Made by a program: the position numbers and the translations under genes
Assembly (NCBI GenBank): GCA_963819115.1
Contig: CAWFUR010000010.1
Span: 305,388-369,387, forward strand
DNA: 64,000 nt
Origin: JACVRW01 sp963819115
Lineage (GTDB): Bacteria > Actinomycetota > Thermoleophilia > Solirubrobacterales > Thermoleophilaceae
Direction of reading: 5' to 3'
The notes under the pieces: generated by a model
Told to the model about the DNA's origin: nothing
What the model saw: only the letters and a program-made list of their open reading frames with translations
Database searches by the model: none
In this document: positions 1-7,955 of the stretch, one piece after another
Layout of the letters: every line of letters begins with the position of its first letter
Position numbering within the stretch: position 1 is the stretch's first letter

Positions 1-114
1 CTGCTCAGCGGCCGTGACCAGCGTGCCGTGGGGTGCTCCCGCCCCGGCCAGTGCTCGCGCGCGCTCGTTCGTGGAGTCGGCCAGGCGGTGGTGGACGCGT
101 GGCGTGCCGATCAT
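1..114 (-). CDS. birA: Biotin--[acetyl-CoA-carboxylase] ligase, N-terminal fragment cut by window edge
   Basis: Only the first 38 codons are inside the window; the gene runs off the left edge. The translation begins MIGTPRVHHRLADSTNERA and continues to GTLVTAAEQ. This matches the start of the BirA catalytic domain: a short strand, then the DSTN motif that lines the biotinyl-AMP pocket. There is no N-terminal helix-turn-helix, so this would be a ligase without repressor function (family knowledge). The ATG overlaps the TGA of the preceding SAM hydroxide adenosyltransferase gene as ATGA, so it is the last visible gene of the long operon and probably translationally coupled. Confidence 0.8.
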   Translation of the reverse strand, partial: MIGTPRVHHRLADSTNERARALAGAGAPHGTLVTAAEQ

Positions 115-911
115 GCCGGGCGCAGCCTGACCTCCGCGTCGGGCTCGATCTCCAGCATCGTGGCGGCGTCGCCGCGGTTCACCGCGACGGCGAGCGTCCA
201 GGAGGCGTCCTCGTAGACGAGGAGCTCACCCTCCGGCACGTCGGCGAAGGTGTGCGCGTAGGTGGCGCGCCGCCGCCGGTCGCCCACCTCGACCTCCACC
301 TGCCCGCCCAGCGTGAGGCCGGTGTGGGTGAGGCGGTCGTGGTCCACGTCCAGGGCCACGTTGCCGAACCTGTCCGTGATGAGTGCGTGGGCCACCAGCG
401 TACCGTTCTCCTCACGCGGGACGGGAAGCTCCAGGCGGGTCAGCGTGTCCGGCTCCACCGGGTCGCCGGCATCCGCCAGCTCGGCGCCGGCAGCCAGATG
501 GGCTGCCACCGGGGCGAACAGGTCGCGCCCGTGGAAGGTGGCGGAGACCGGCTCCAGGCGATGCGGAGAGCGCGTCACGTCCACGGCCAGCCGCACCCCG
601 CCGCTCCGCTCCCACGCCAGGCTCAGCAGGCCGTTGTCCGGGCCCACGAGGATGCGGCCGTCGGCGGTCTCCAGGGCCACGGCACGGCGTTCGGTGCCCA
701 CCTGCGGGTCCACCACGGCCACGTGCACCCCGACCGGCATGTAGCGCAGGGTGTTGCGCAGCACGATCGCGCCGTGGCGCACGTCGTAGCGGGTGATCCC
801 GTGGGTCACGTCCACGATCTGGGCGTCGGGGTGGATCGACCTGATCACCCCGTGGCAAACGCCCACGAACTCGTCGTCGCGGCCGTAGTCGGTGAGGAGG
901 CTCACGATCAT
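111..911 (-). CDS. SAM hydroxide adenosyltransferase (DUF62, fluorinase/chlorinase superfamily)
   Basis: A 266-residue protein starting MIVSLLTDYGRDDEFVGV, the N-terminal signature of the DUF62 family. These enzymes split S-adenosylmethionine with water to adenosine and methionine. The Asp-Arg-His set used to activate water is visible: VDPQVGTERR gives Asp and Arg, and FHGRDLFAPVAAHL gives His. The fluorinase and chlorinase relatives lack this set. The ATG lies in an ATGA overlap with the upstream cobA-hemD gene. That places a SAM-degrading enzyme beside a SAM-dependent methyltransferase. The physiological role of the family is not settled. A longer in-frame opening upstream exists but runs across cobA-hemD and is rejected. 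Confidence 0.88.
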   Translation of the reverse strand: MIVSLLTDYGRDDEFVGVCHGVIRSIHPDAQIVDVTHGITRYDVRHGAIVLRNTLRYMPVGVHVAVVDPQVGTERRAVALETADGRILVGPDNGLLSLAWERSGGVRLAVDVTRSPHRLEPVSATFHGRDLFAPVAAHLAAGAELADAGDPVEPDTLTRLELPVPREENGTLVAHALITDRFGNVALDVDHDRLTHTGLTLGGQVEVEVGDRRRRATYAHTFADVPEGELLVYEDASWTLAVAVNRGDAATMLEIEPDAEVRLRPA

Positions 912-2413
912 CGCGCGCGGTCCACGTCTCCCAGGAGCGCGTCCACCAGGCCGTCGATGTCGTGCCGCTCGGCCTCCACGTCCACCGGCACGCTCAGCTC
1001 TGCCGCGGTGGCGCTGGTCACGGGACCGATGGACACCACCCGGGCGCCGCCGGGCACGCGGCCTCCGGAGTCGAGGAAGAAGCGGATGGTGGAGCTGGAG
1101 GTGAAGGTCACGTAGGTGGCGCGCTCGAGCGCGGCCAGGGCCTCCTCGGGAAGCGGCTCGGCCACCGTCTCGTACACGGTCACGTCGTCCACGTTCGCTC
1201 CGCGAGCCACCAGGGCGTCGGGCAGGAGGTCGCGTGCCTCGGCGGCCCTGGCCACCAGCACGGATCGTCCCTCCACCGGCACGGCCACCAGCGACTCCAC
1301 CAGTGCCTCGGCGATCGATCGCGGCGGAACCACGTCCGCTGCGATGCCGCGCCGGGCCAGCTCGGCCGCCGTGCCCGGGCCGATCGCGGCCACGGTGGCC
1401 GCGGCGAACACGCGGGCGTCCTGTCCGGCGCCCTCCAGGGCATCGAAGAGAAGCCGCACGCCGTTCGGGCTCGTGAAGCACACGAGGGCGTACTCTCGGA
1501 TGCGGGACAGGGCTTCGAGCAGATCGCCCTCCACCGGCCGCGGCTCGATGCGGATCGCCGGCGTCTCCACCACCTCGGCGCCGAGGTTCCGCAGCCGGGA
1601 CGCCAGGCCGCTCGCCTGTGCCCGGGCGCGGGTCACCGCCACCACCTGGCCGTGGAGGGGCCGCCGTTCCAGCCAGGCCAGCGTGTCGCGCAGTCCCGCC
1701 GAGCGGCCCACGACCACGATGGCGGGCGCCCGAATCTCCTCGGCGGCCACGGTCGCGGCGATTGCGGAGAGCGTGGCGGTCACGGTGCGCTGCCCCGGCA
1801 GCGTTCCCCGCTCCACCACCGCCGCCGGCTCGTCCGCGGGGCGCCCGGCGGCCACCAGCCGCTCGGCGATGCCGGGCAGGTTGCCCACGCCCATGTAGAA
1901 GACGAGCGTGCCCGGGAAGCGCGCCAGTGCCTCCCAGTCGATGCTCGAGTCGTCCTTCTCCGGATCCTCGTGCCCGGTTACGAACGCCACGGCGGACGCG
2001 GTATCGCGGTGCGTCACCGGTATGCCCGCGTACGCCGGCGCCGCCACCCCCGCGGTAACGCCGGGCACGATCTCGAAGGGCACCCCGGCGGCGGCCAGCT
2101 CCTCCGCCTCCTCGCCACCGCGGCCGAAGACGAACGGGTCGCCCCCCTTGAGGCGCACCACCGTTTGCCCCGCACGCCCGAGCTCCACGAGCAGCGAATT
2201 GATGTCCTCCTGAGGCATCGCCGGGTCGCCCGGGCGCTTGCCCACGTAGCGGAGGTCCGCGCCGGGGCGTGCGCCCTCCAGTGCGTCCGTCGGGATCAGG
2301 CGGTCGTAGAGGATCACATCGGCCTCGCCGATCAGCTCGAGCGCGCGACGGGTCATGAGCCCGGGGTCGCCGGGCCCGGCGCCCACCAGGTACACGGTGC
2401 CCGCGGCCATCAT
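908..2413 (-). CDS. cobA-hemD: Uroporphyrinogen-III C-methyltransferase / uroporphyrinogen-III synthase fusion
   Basis: A 501-residue two-domain enzyme. Residues 1 to about 245 are the SAM-dependent methyltransferase: VYLVGAGPGDPGLMT near the start, VVRLKGGDPFVFGRGGEE, and GIPVTHRD. It converts uroporphyrinogen III to precorrin-2. Residues about 255-501 are HemD, which closes hydroxymethylbilane to uroporphyrinogen III. It has weaker family signatures such as CFTSPNGVR and TFTSSSTIRFF. Such fusions are common in actinobacteria and firmicutes. The gene follows hemC after 7 bases and overlaps the SAM hydroxide adenosyltransferase by 4 bases. ATG 2413 or 2410 could be the start. Confidence 0.93.
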   Translation of the reverse strand: MMAAGTVYLVGAGPGDPGLMTRRALELIGEADVILYDRLIPTDALEGARPGADLRYVGKRPGDPAMPQEDINSLLVELGRAGQTVVRLKGGDPFVFGRGGEEAEELAAAGVPFEIVPGVTAGVAAPAYAGIPVTHRDTASAVAFVTGHEDPEKDDSSIDWEALARFPGTLVFYMGVGNLPGIAERLVAAGRPADEPAAVVERGTLPGQRTVTATLSAIAATVAAEEIRAPAIVVVGRSAGLRDTLAWLERRPLHGQVVAVTRARAQASGLASRLRNLGAEVVETPAIRIEPRPVEGDLLEALSRIREYALVCFTSPNGVRLLFDALEGAGQDARVFAAATVAAIGPGTAAELARRGIAADVVPPRSIAEALVESLVAVPVEGRSVLVARAAEARDLLPDALVARGANVDDVTVYETVAEPLPEEALAALERATYVTFTSSSTIRFFLDSGGRVPGGARVVSIGPVTSATAAELSVPVDVEAERHDIDGLVDALLGDVDRAR

Positions 2414-2420
2414 CTGCACG

Positions 2421-3368
2421 CTAAGGCATGGTCCGGTGCTCGCCCGGCCGGCGCTCGGGCTGCGCTTCTCCCCGCGTCGCGGCCCGCTCGGCCTCGGCCA
2501 GCAGCTCGCCCGCCCCCGCGGAGAGCAGTCGCGCGGCCACCGCCCGGCCGAGCGCGGCCGGCTCGCCGCCCGGACCGGCCAGCTCGTCCCGGATCCAGTG
2601 GCTGCCGTCGGGCATCCCGACGTACGCGGAGAGCACGAGGTTCTCGCCGTCCACGCGGGCGATGGCTCCCATGGGCGTGGAGCAGCCGGCATCGAGGCCG
2701 ACCACCACCGCCCGCTCCGCCAGCAGCGCGGTGAGCGCCTCGCGGTCGGTCACGGCGCCGGCGGCCTCGGCCATGCTCTCGTCGCCGGCCCGCGCCTCGA
2801 GTGCCAGGCATCCCTGACCCGCCGCCGGAAGCAGCTCCTCCGTGGCCACCGGCACGCCCTCCTCGGCGCGTCCCAGCCGGGCCAGCCCGGCCGCGGCCAG
2901 CACCACGGCGTCGTAGTCCCCGGAGGCCAGGCGGCTGAGGCGCGTGTCCACGTTGCCGCGCAGGTCGCGCACGTCGAGGCCGGGGCGCACGGCCAGCAGC
3001 TGAGAGCGGCGCCTGAGGCTCCCGGTGCCCACCACCGCGCCGTCGGCCAGTCCGGCGAGGGAGGGCGCACCACAGAGCGCGTCACGCGGGTCGGCGCGCC
3101 GGGGCACGCCCACGATCGCGAGGCCGTCGGGGAGGACCCCGGGCACGTCCTTGGCCGAGTGCACCGCCAGGTCCACCTCGCCCGCCAGGAGCGCGTCCTC
3201 GATCTCCTTCACGAACCGCGCCTTGTCCTCGGCCGGCGGCCCGTCGCCGCGGCTGCGATCGCCGGTGGTTGTGATCGGAACCAGCTCCACCTCACCAGGC
3301 AGGCTGTCCGCGACCAGGCCGGCCTGGGCCAGCGCCAGCGCGCTGCCACGGGTGCCGAGGCGGATCAC
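2421..3368 (-). CDS. hemC: Hydroxymethylbilane synthase (porphobilinogen deaminase)
   Basis: A 315-residue enzyme that polymerises four porphobilinogens to hydroxymethylbilane. It starts with GTG as VIRLGTRGSALALAQ; HSAKDVPGVLPDG is the typical active-site region, and GLDAGCSTPMGA holds the cysteine that carries the dipyrromethane cofactor. GTG 3368 overlaps the hemA stop as GTGA. The last 17 or so residues (GEAQPERRPGEHRTMP) are not HemC-like. They are the translation of a copy of the palindromic repeat found at other gene ends in this window, so the repeat appears to have replaced the original stop region. Confidence 0.94.
   Translation of the reverse strand: MIRLGTRGSALALAQAGLVADSLPGEVELVPITTTGDRSRGDGPPAEDKARFVKEIEDALLAGEVDLAVHSAKDVPGVLPDGLAIVGVPRRADPRDALCGAPSLAGLADGAVVGTGSLRRRSQLLAVRPGLDVRDLRGNVDTRLSRLASGDYDAVVLAAAGLARLGRAEEGVPVATEELLPAAGQGCLALEARAGDESMAEAAGAVTDREALTALLAERAVVVGLDAGCSTPMGAIARVDGENLVLSAYVGMPDGSHWIRDELAGPGGEPAALGRAVAARLLSAGAGELLAEAERAATRGEAQPERRPGEHRTMP
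2427..2473 (+). repeat. Palindromic 3'-end repeat, copy inside the hemC 3' coding end
   Basis: It reads CATGGTCCGGTGCTCG, then an inner palindrome (CCCG...CGGG), then GGCTGCGCTTCTCC. This is the same layout as the copies at 13061, 49402 and 59674. It lies wholly within the hemC reading frame, and the frame closes only 4 bases past it. The inner stem here is the weakest of the family, with about four clear pairs. Confidence 0.75.
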
Positions 3369-4714
3369 CCGCCGGAGCGGGAGCGCCGTCGCGGCGCGAG
3401 GGGAGTCACCTCTGCGCCCTCGGCCCCGGAATCGCCGGCCGGCGCCGGGTCCAGGGAGAAGAGCTCGCGCAGCGCGTTCACGTAGCGGTAGGAGTCGTCC
3501 TCGCCCGCGCTGCCCCGGAGGCGCACGGTGGGCTCGTGGAGCAGCCGGCTCACCAGCGCGTGCGCCATCACCTCGAGCCGCTCTCGGTCCGCGTCGGAGA
3601 GGCTCTCCCAGCGAGACGCGTTCTCCCGCAGCACCTGGGCCACCACGTCGTCGCCTCGCTGGCGCAGCGCGGCGATGGTGGGCACCACCTCGAGCGACTC
3701 CAGCCAACGTTCGAAGCGCTCCACCTCCTCGGCCACCAGCACGCGCGCCTCGGCCGCCTCGATCTCCCGCGCGCCCAGGTTGCGGGAAACGGCCTCCTGG
3801 AGGTCGTCCATGTCGTAGAGCGCGATGCCCGGGCAGTCGCGCGCGGCCGGCTCGATGTCGCGCGGCACGGCCAGGTCGAGCAGCACGAGCGGGCGGTTCA
3901 CCCGGGCGGCGGCCACCAGGGCCAGCTCGTCCCGCCCCACGATCTGGTGCGGGGCGCCGGTGGAGCTCACCACGATGTCCGCGGCCTCGAGCTCGGCGGG
4001 AAGGTCGTCGAAGGTCACGGCCTGGCCATCGAAGCGCTGGGCCAGCCCGAGCGCGCGGTCGTAGCGGCGGTTGGCCACGAAAACCGTGCGCACGCCGCGA
4101 TCGCGGAGGGCGCGGGCGGTGAGCTCGGCGTTCTCTCCCGCGCCGATCACCAGCACCCGGCGCGACGCCAGGTCACCCAGGAACTCGGCGGCCAGCTGGA
4201 CGGCCACGGAGCTGACCGACACGTTCGCGCGCGAGACACCGGTCTCGCTGCGGGCCCGCTTGCCCGCGGCCAGGGCATCGCGGAACAGGCGATTGGACAC
4301 CGGCCCGGTCACACCCTCGGACAGCGCGAGCTCGTAGGCGCGCTTCACCTGTCCCTGGATCTCGGCCTCGCCCACGATCATCGAGTCGAGCCCGGCGGCC
4401 ACGGAGAAGAGGTGCTCCACCACCTCGCGCCCGCGGATCGAGTAGATCGCGCCCAGCAGCTCGGTGGGCCGGATCCCGGCCTGGTGCGAGAGCACGCCCA
4501 GGGCGGCGCTCTCCGCGGCCACCGAGTCGGCGGTCACGAGGTAGAGCTCGGTGCGGTTGCAGGTGGACACCGCCACGGCCTCGTGCACGGCCTCGTGCGC
4601 GGTCAGGTCGGCCAGCACCCGTGCGGCGCGGCCGTCGGGCAGCGCGAGGCGCTCGCGCACCGACAGCGCGGCGGTCTTGTGGGAGACGCCGAGCGCCAGC
4701 AGCTCGCCTGTCAC
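3365..4714 (-). CDS. hemA: Glutamyl-tRNA reductase
   Basis: A 449-residue enzyme that reduces glutamyl-tRNA to glutamate-1-semialdehyde, the first committed step of C5-pathway tetrapyrrole synthesis. STCNRTELY near residue 50 contains the catalytic cysteine. GLDSMIVGEAEIQGQVKRAY is the family signature, and VLVIGAGENAELTARAL is the NADPH-binding glycine loop. A helical dimerisation domain follows. The GTG start overlaps the stop of the small ccmD-like gene and its own stop overlaps the hemC start, so all three are probably coupled. The C-terminal tail (APRRRSRSGG) is basic and not conserved in the family. Confidence 0.96.
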   Translation of the reverse strand: MTGELLALGVSHKTAALSVRERLALPDGRAARVLADLTAHEAVHEAVAVSTCNRTELYLVTADSVAAESAALGVLSHQAGIRPTELLGAIYSIRGREVVEHLFSVAAGLDSMIVGEAEIQGQVKRAYELALSEGVTGPVSNRLFRDALAAGKRARSETGVSRANVSVSSVAVQLAAEFLGDLASRRVLVIGAGENAELTARALRDRGVRTVFVANRRYDRALGLAQRFDGQAVTFDDLPAELEAADIVVSSTGAPHQIVGRDELALVAAARVNRPLVLLDLAVPRDIEPAARDCPGIALYDMDDLQEAVSRNLGAREIEAAEARVLVAEEVERFERWLESLEVVPTIAALRQRGDDVVAQVLRENASRWESLSDADRERLEVMAHALVSRLLHEPTVRLRGSAGEDDSYRYVNALRELFSLDPAPAGDSGAEGAEVTPLAPRRRSRSGG

Positions 4715-4869
4715 TCGTCCTCCAGCATCTCGTTCAGCTCGGTGAGCTCGCGGTCGATGCGGGCGATCTTCGCGCCCATGATCGCCACGTACACGAGGAT
4801 CAGCGTGAACACCACGACGTAGGCGCCGGCCACGTACTTGCCCGCCTCGTCGAGCGGAAGGGCGGGCAT
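4711..4869 (-). CDS. ccmD: CcmD-like small membrane protein
   Basis: A 52-codon gene. The protein has one membrane segment (YVAGAYVVVFTLILVYVAIM) followed by a charged helix (KIARIDRELTELNEMLEDE). This is the size and layout of CcmD and related haem-exporter accessory proteins, which hold CcmC and the ABC module together. Its ATG overlaps the ccmC TGA by one base (TGATG) and its own TGA overlaps the hemA GTG, so position supports the call more than sequence does. It could also be a generic single-pass subunit with another name. Confidence 0.75.
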   Translation of the reverse strand: MPALPLDEAGKYVAGAYVVVFTLILVYVAIMGAKIARIDRELTELNEMLEDE

Positions 4870-5570
4870 CAGGCCACCGCCGCCGGTTGTCGTTCCGCCA
4901 GTCGCCGCTTGAGCCGCTTGAGCTGAGCGGCCGCGTGCTTCGAGGTCAGCTCGAACTTCCAGAGCGTCACGAACAGCAGCGTCATCGCCAGCAGCGAGAC
5001 CAGGAACGTGAGCCGCATCTCACCGGGGAGGCTCCCGCCGGTCTGGGACAGGACGCGCGGGTGGGTGAACGACTCGGCCATGCGCACGGCCACGAAGTTC
5101 AGCGGCACGAACGCGCCCGCGGTGATCGCGAACACGGACGAGTAGCGGGCCTGGCGGTCCCTGTCCTCGATCGAGAAGCGCAGCGGGTAGTACACGCAGT
5201 AGAGGAGGAACACCACCAGGTAGGACACCAGCACCGGCTCGTCCCAGACCCACCAGTGGCCCCACGAGGCGCGGGCCCAGATGGACCCGGTCACCAGCAC
5301 GCCCACGCCCAGGATGATCGACAGGTGGATGGCCACGTAGGAGCGCAGGTCCCACGACGCGTCACCGGTCCTGAGGTGGCGGATGGCCATGATCCCGCCG
5401 GCCACGAACCCGCAGAGGGACACGATGGCCATCGGGACGTGCACGTAGAAGATCTTCTGCACGAAGCCCTGGTCGCCGTCCAGCGGCGCGTAGAAGAACA
5501 CGAGCGCGAGCGCGGCGCAGATTGCGACGACGGTGGCCGCTGCGAGCGGCCTGAGGCCCTTCGAGTACAT
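4869..5570 (-). CDS. ccmC: Haem exporter/handling protein CcmC
   Basis: A 233-residue protein with about six membrane helices. It contains the tryptophan-rich haem-handling loop ASWGHWWVWDEPV of the CcmC/CcsA family. Periplasmic histidines lie in IFYVHVPMAI and in AIHLSIILG. CcmC presents haem to the chaperone CcmE during cytochrome c maturation. The ATG overlaps the ccmB stop as TGATG. No ccmE, ccmF or ccmH is visible in this window. The position next to hemA also recalls hemX of firmicutes, a distant relative, but the preceding ccmA and ccmB favour CcmC. Confidence 0.92.
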   Translation of the reverse strand: MYSKGLRPLAAATVVAICAALALVFFYAPLDGDQGFVQKIFYVHVPMAIVSLCGFVAGGIMAIRHLRTGDASWDLRSYVAIHLSIILGVGVLVTGSIWARASWGHWWVWDEPVLVSYLVVFLLYCVYYPLRFSIEDRDRQARYSSVFAITAGAFVPLNFVAVRMAESFTHPRVLSQTGGSLPGEMRLTFLVSLLAMTLLFVTLWKFELTSKHAAAQLKRLKRRLAERQPAAVA

Positions 5571-6244
5571 CAGTCCTCGAGCAGGTAGTCGAAAACCGCC
5601 ACGGAGAGAAGCACGAACACAACATCGTAGAGCGTGAGGAGCCCCAGCCAGCGCCCCAGGTCCTCCGGTCCCTGATCCTGGCGCAGCAGCGGCTCGGTGG
5701 CCTGGGCGCAGGAGATGAGGAGCGGCACCAGCAGGGGCAGGAGCAGCAGGGGCGCCGTGAGCTCGCGGGCACGGGTCTCCGCGGCCAGCGCGCCCACGAG
5801 CGCGCCCACGGCGGCCACGCCGATATCGCCGAGCAGCAGGATCACTGGGAGCTCCGGCAGCGCCCCGCCGAGCCCGGGGCCGAGGAGCAGGAGGCCGAAC
5901 GCGGGCACGGCCACGATCTCCACGGCCACGAGGAATCCCAGCATCAGCCCGGCCTTCGCGAGGAAGAGGCCGGTGCGGTCCACCGGCGCCAGCAGCAGGC
6001 CGTCGATCCCGCCCTGCTCTCGCTCCGCCGCGTAGAGCCGAGTCACGCCGATCACCGACGCCAGCAGGATCGTGACCCACAGGACCCCCGCGGCCAGGGA
6101 GCCGTCGAGCGAGTCGCGGTCGAGACCGAAGTGGAACAGGACGTAGACGGTGAGCGCGAACAGGGTCATCGCCGGAACGGTCTCCTTCGTCCGCAGCTCG
6201 ATGCGGAGGTCCTTCCGCAGGATCGTGGCGGCGGTGCGGATCAC
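5570..6244 (-). CDS. ccmB: Haem exporter ABC permease CcmB
   Basis: A 224-residue protein with about six hydrophobic segments. It begins MIRTAATILRKDLRIELRTK, the cytoplasmic leader typical of CcmB, and carries AAEREQGGIDGLLLAPVDR, the conserved region for contact with the ATPase. With CcmA it forms the ABC module that releases holo-CcmE from CcmC (established for system I cytochrome c maturation). GTG 6244 overlaps the ccmA stop as GTGA, which sets the start. Confidence 0.92.
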   Translation of the reverse strand: MIRTAATILRKDLRIELRTKETVPAMTLFALTVYVLFHFGLDRDSLDGSLAAGVLWVTILLASVIGVTRLYAAEREQGGIDGLLLAPVDRTGLFLAKAGLMLGFLVAVEIVAVPAFGLLLLGPGLGGALPELPVILLLGDIGVAAVGALVGALAAETRARELTAPLLLLPLLVPLLISCAQATEPLLRQDQGPEDLGRWLGLLTLYDVVFVLLSVAVFDYLLED

Positions 6245-6921
6245 GAATAGAGGGCACGGGCGTCGGCCCGGTCCACCTGGGCCGCGGGAGCGGCGAACAC
6301 CTGCCGGCCCGCCTTCAGCCCGAGCACCAGATCGGACTCGGCCAGTCCCGCGTCCACGTCGTGAGTCACAAGCACGCGGGCGCTTCCTGACGATCTGCCG
6401 ATCAACGGCTCCAGGAGCTCGGCGCCCGCCGGGTCGAGGTTCGCGCGCGGCTCGTCCAAGAGCAGCAGGTCGGGCCGGTGCAGCAGCGCCCGAGCGGCGG
6501 CCAGCCGCTGCACCATTCCGCGGGAGAGGTCGAGCAGCGGCTCGTCGGCGCGGCGGTCCATGCCCACCGCGTCCAGCAGCTCCGTCACGCGCTCCTCGCC
6601 GAGCCCGTGGAGGCGGGCGTGGTAGCGGAGGTTCTGGCGGCCCGTGAGCTCGCGGTAGAGCAACGGGTCGTGAGCCAGGTAGCCCACGCGCGAGGGCAGC
6701 CGCCAGCGCTCACGCGGAAGATCGGCCCCGAGCACGCGCGCCACGCCCGAGTGCGGTCTCAACAAGCCGCAGAGCACCCGCAGGAGCGTGGTCTTGCCCG
6801 CGCCGTTGGCGCCCAGGACGGCAATGGTGGCTCCCGGCTCCAGCCGGAGAGACACCCCGGTGAGCGCGGTGCGATCCCCGTAGTGGCGCTCCAGGCGGTC
6901 CAGCTCGATCGCCGCGGTCAC
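6241..6921 (-). CDS. ccmA: Haem exporter ATP-binding protein CcmA
   Basis: A 226-residue ABC ATPase. Walker A is LGANGAGKTTLLR. The signature region is LDLSRGMVQRLAAARALLHR, where SRGMVQR replaces the usual LSGGQ, as is common in CcmA. Walker B is LLLLDEPRANLDP, and the switch histidine is in VLVTHD. GTG 6921 overlaps the dipeptidase stop as GTGA and gives the conserved start VTAAIELDRLERHYGDR. An alternative start 18 bases upstream would add six residues. Confidence 0.93.
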   Translation of the reverse strand: MTAAIELDRLERHYGDRTALTGVSLRLEPGATIAVLGANGAGKTTLLRVLCGLLRPHSGVARVLGADLPRERWRLPSRVGYLAHDPLLYRELTGRQNLRYHARLHGLGEERVTELLDAVGMDRRADEPLLDLSRGMVQRLAAARALLHRPDLLLLDEPRANLDPAGAELLEPLIGRSSGSARVLVTHDVDAGLAESDLVLGLKAGRQVFAAPAAQVDRADARALYS

Positions 6922-7955
6922 CCGCGCCCGCCCGCCCACCAGGCGCCCAGCACCCGACGCCAGTTGTGCCAGGCCATGGCGCGGACCTCGGACTCCTCGA
7001 AGCCGGCGGCCGCGAGCGCGTCGAGCACGCGCGGGAGCCCAGCGCAGTCACCCACCCCCTCCGGGATCATGGCGCCGTCGAAGTCGGAGCCGAGCGCCAC
7101 GTGGTCCACTCCGATCCGGTCCGCCACGTGGCGGGCGTGCGCCGCGATCAGCCCGATCGGGGTGTCGCGGTCGTCGGCGAAGTCCTCGCGCAGGAACGCC
7201 GTGGCGAACACCACCCCCACGAGGCCGCCGGTTCGCCCGATCTCGTCTAGCTGGCCGTCCGTGAGGTTGCGCGAGGTGGGGCAGAGCGCATGGGCCCCGG
7301 AGTGGCTGGCCACCATCGGCCCGGCCCCGATCCGGGCCACGTCCCAGAACCCGGCCTCGTTCAGATGGCTCAGGTCGACCATCACGCCGAGCTCTCCGCA
7401 ACGGGTCACGAGGCGGCGCCCGGCGTCCGTGAGCCCGGGCCCGGTGTCCGGGGACGACGGCGAGATGAAGGGCACGCCGTGGGCGAAGGCGTTCGGCCGG
7501 CTCCACACCGGGCCGAGCGAGCGCAACCCGGCGCCGTACCAGAGGTCGAGCGACTCCAGGTCCGGGTCCAGCGCCTCCACGCCCTCGAGGTGGAGCACCG
7601 CGGCCGGGGGGCCGTCCCCGTCGTGGGCGGCGTCGAGATCGCCCGCGTCCCGGGCGATGCGGACGTGCCCGCCGCGCTCGAGCTCGAGCAGGCGGCCCGC
7701 GGCCGCGGAGGCGTGGGCGGCGGCGGCGGGGTGGGGGACCTCGGCCGCGGGCTCCATCTCGATTACGCCGTCGGAGCGGGGCACGAGCCGCATGTCATCG
7801 CCCGGCGAGGGGGTGAAGACGGCGAAGATCCCACCCCGCATCCCGCCCGCGGCCATGCGTGGCAGGTCCACGTGACCGCCGTGGCGCCCAGCCGCGAGCC
7901 TGTCGTGGTCCGCGCGCGTGAGCGAGTCGTTGTGGCCGTCGAAGACGGGGATCAT
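6918..7955 (-). CDS. Membrane dipeptidase family (M19) metallohydrolase
   Basis: A 345-residue zinc enzyme of the renal dipeptidase family. The metal ligands are visible in order: DGHND near residue 6, HLEG, and VASHSGAHAL followed by SRN. GSDFDGAMIP near residue 285 closes the barrel. These enzymes cleave dipeptides, including D-amino-acid dipeptides. No signal peptide is present, so it is probably cytoplasmic here. Its ATG overlaps the mogA stop as ATGA and its stop overlaps ccmA. It is therefore inside the cofactor operon, although a functional tie to haem or Moco is not obvious. Confidence 0.9.
   Translation of the reverse strand: MIPVFDGHNDSLTRADHDRLAAGRHGGHVDLPRMAAGGMRGGIFAVFTPSPGDDMRLVPRSDGVIEMEPAAEVPHPAAAAHASAAAGRLLELERGGHVRIARDAGDLDAAHDGDGPPAAVLHLEGVEALDPDLESLDLWYGAGLRSLGPVWSRPNAFAHGVPFISPSSPDTGPGLTDAGRRLVTRCGELGVMVDLSHLNEAGFWDVARIGAGPMVASHSGAHALCPTSRNLTDGQLDEIGRTGGLVGVVFATAFLREDFADDRDTPIGLIAAHARHVADRIGVDHVALGSDFDGAMIPEGVGDCAGLPRVLDALAAAGFEESEVRAMAWHNWRRVLGAWWAGGRG

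Noticed and set aside
4869..5570. HemX-type protein instead of CcmC, because hemA and hemC follow
   Set aside because: ccmA, ccmB and a ccmD-like gene are contiguous, and the WGHWWVWDEP loop is that of CcmC.
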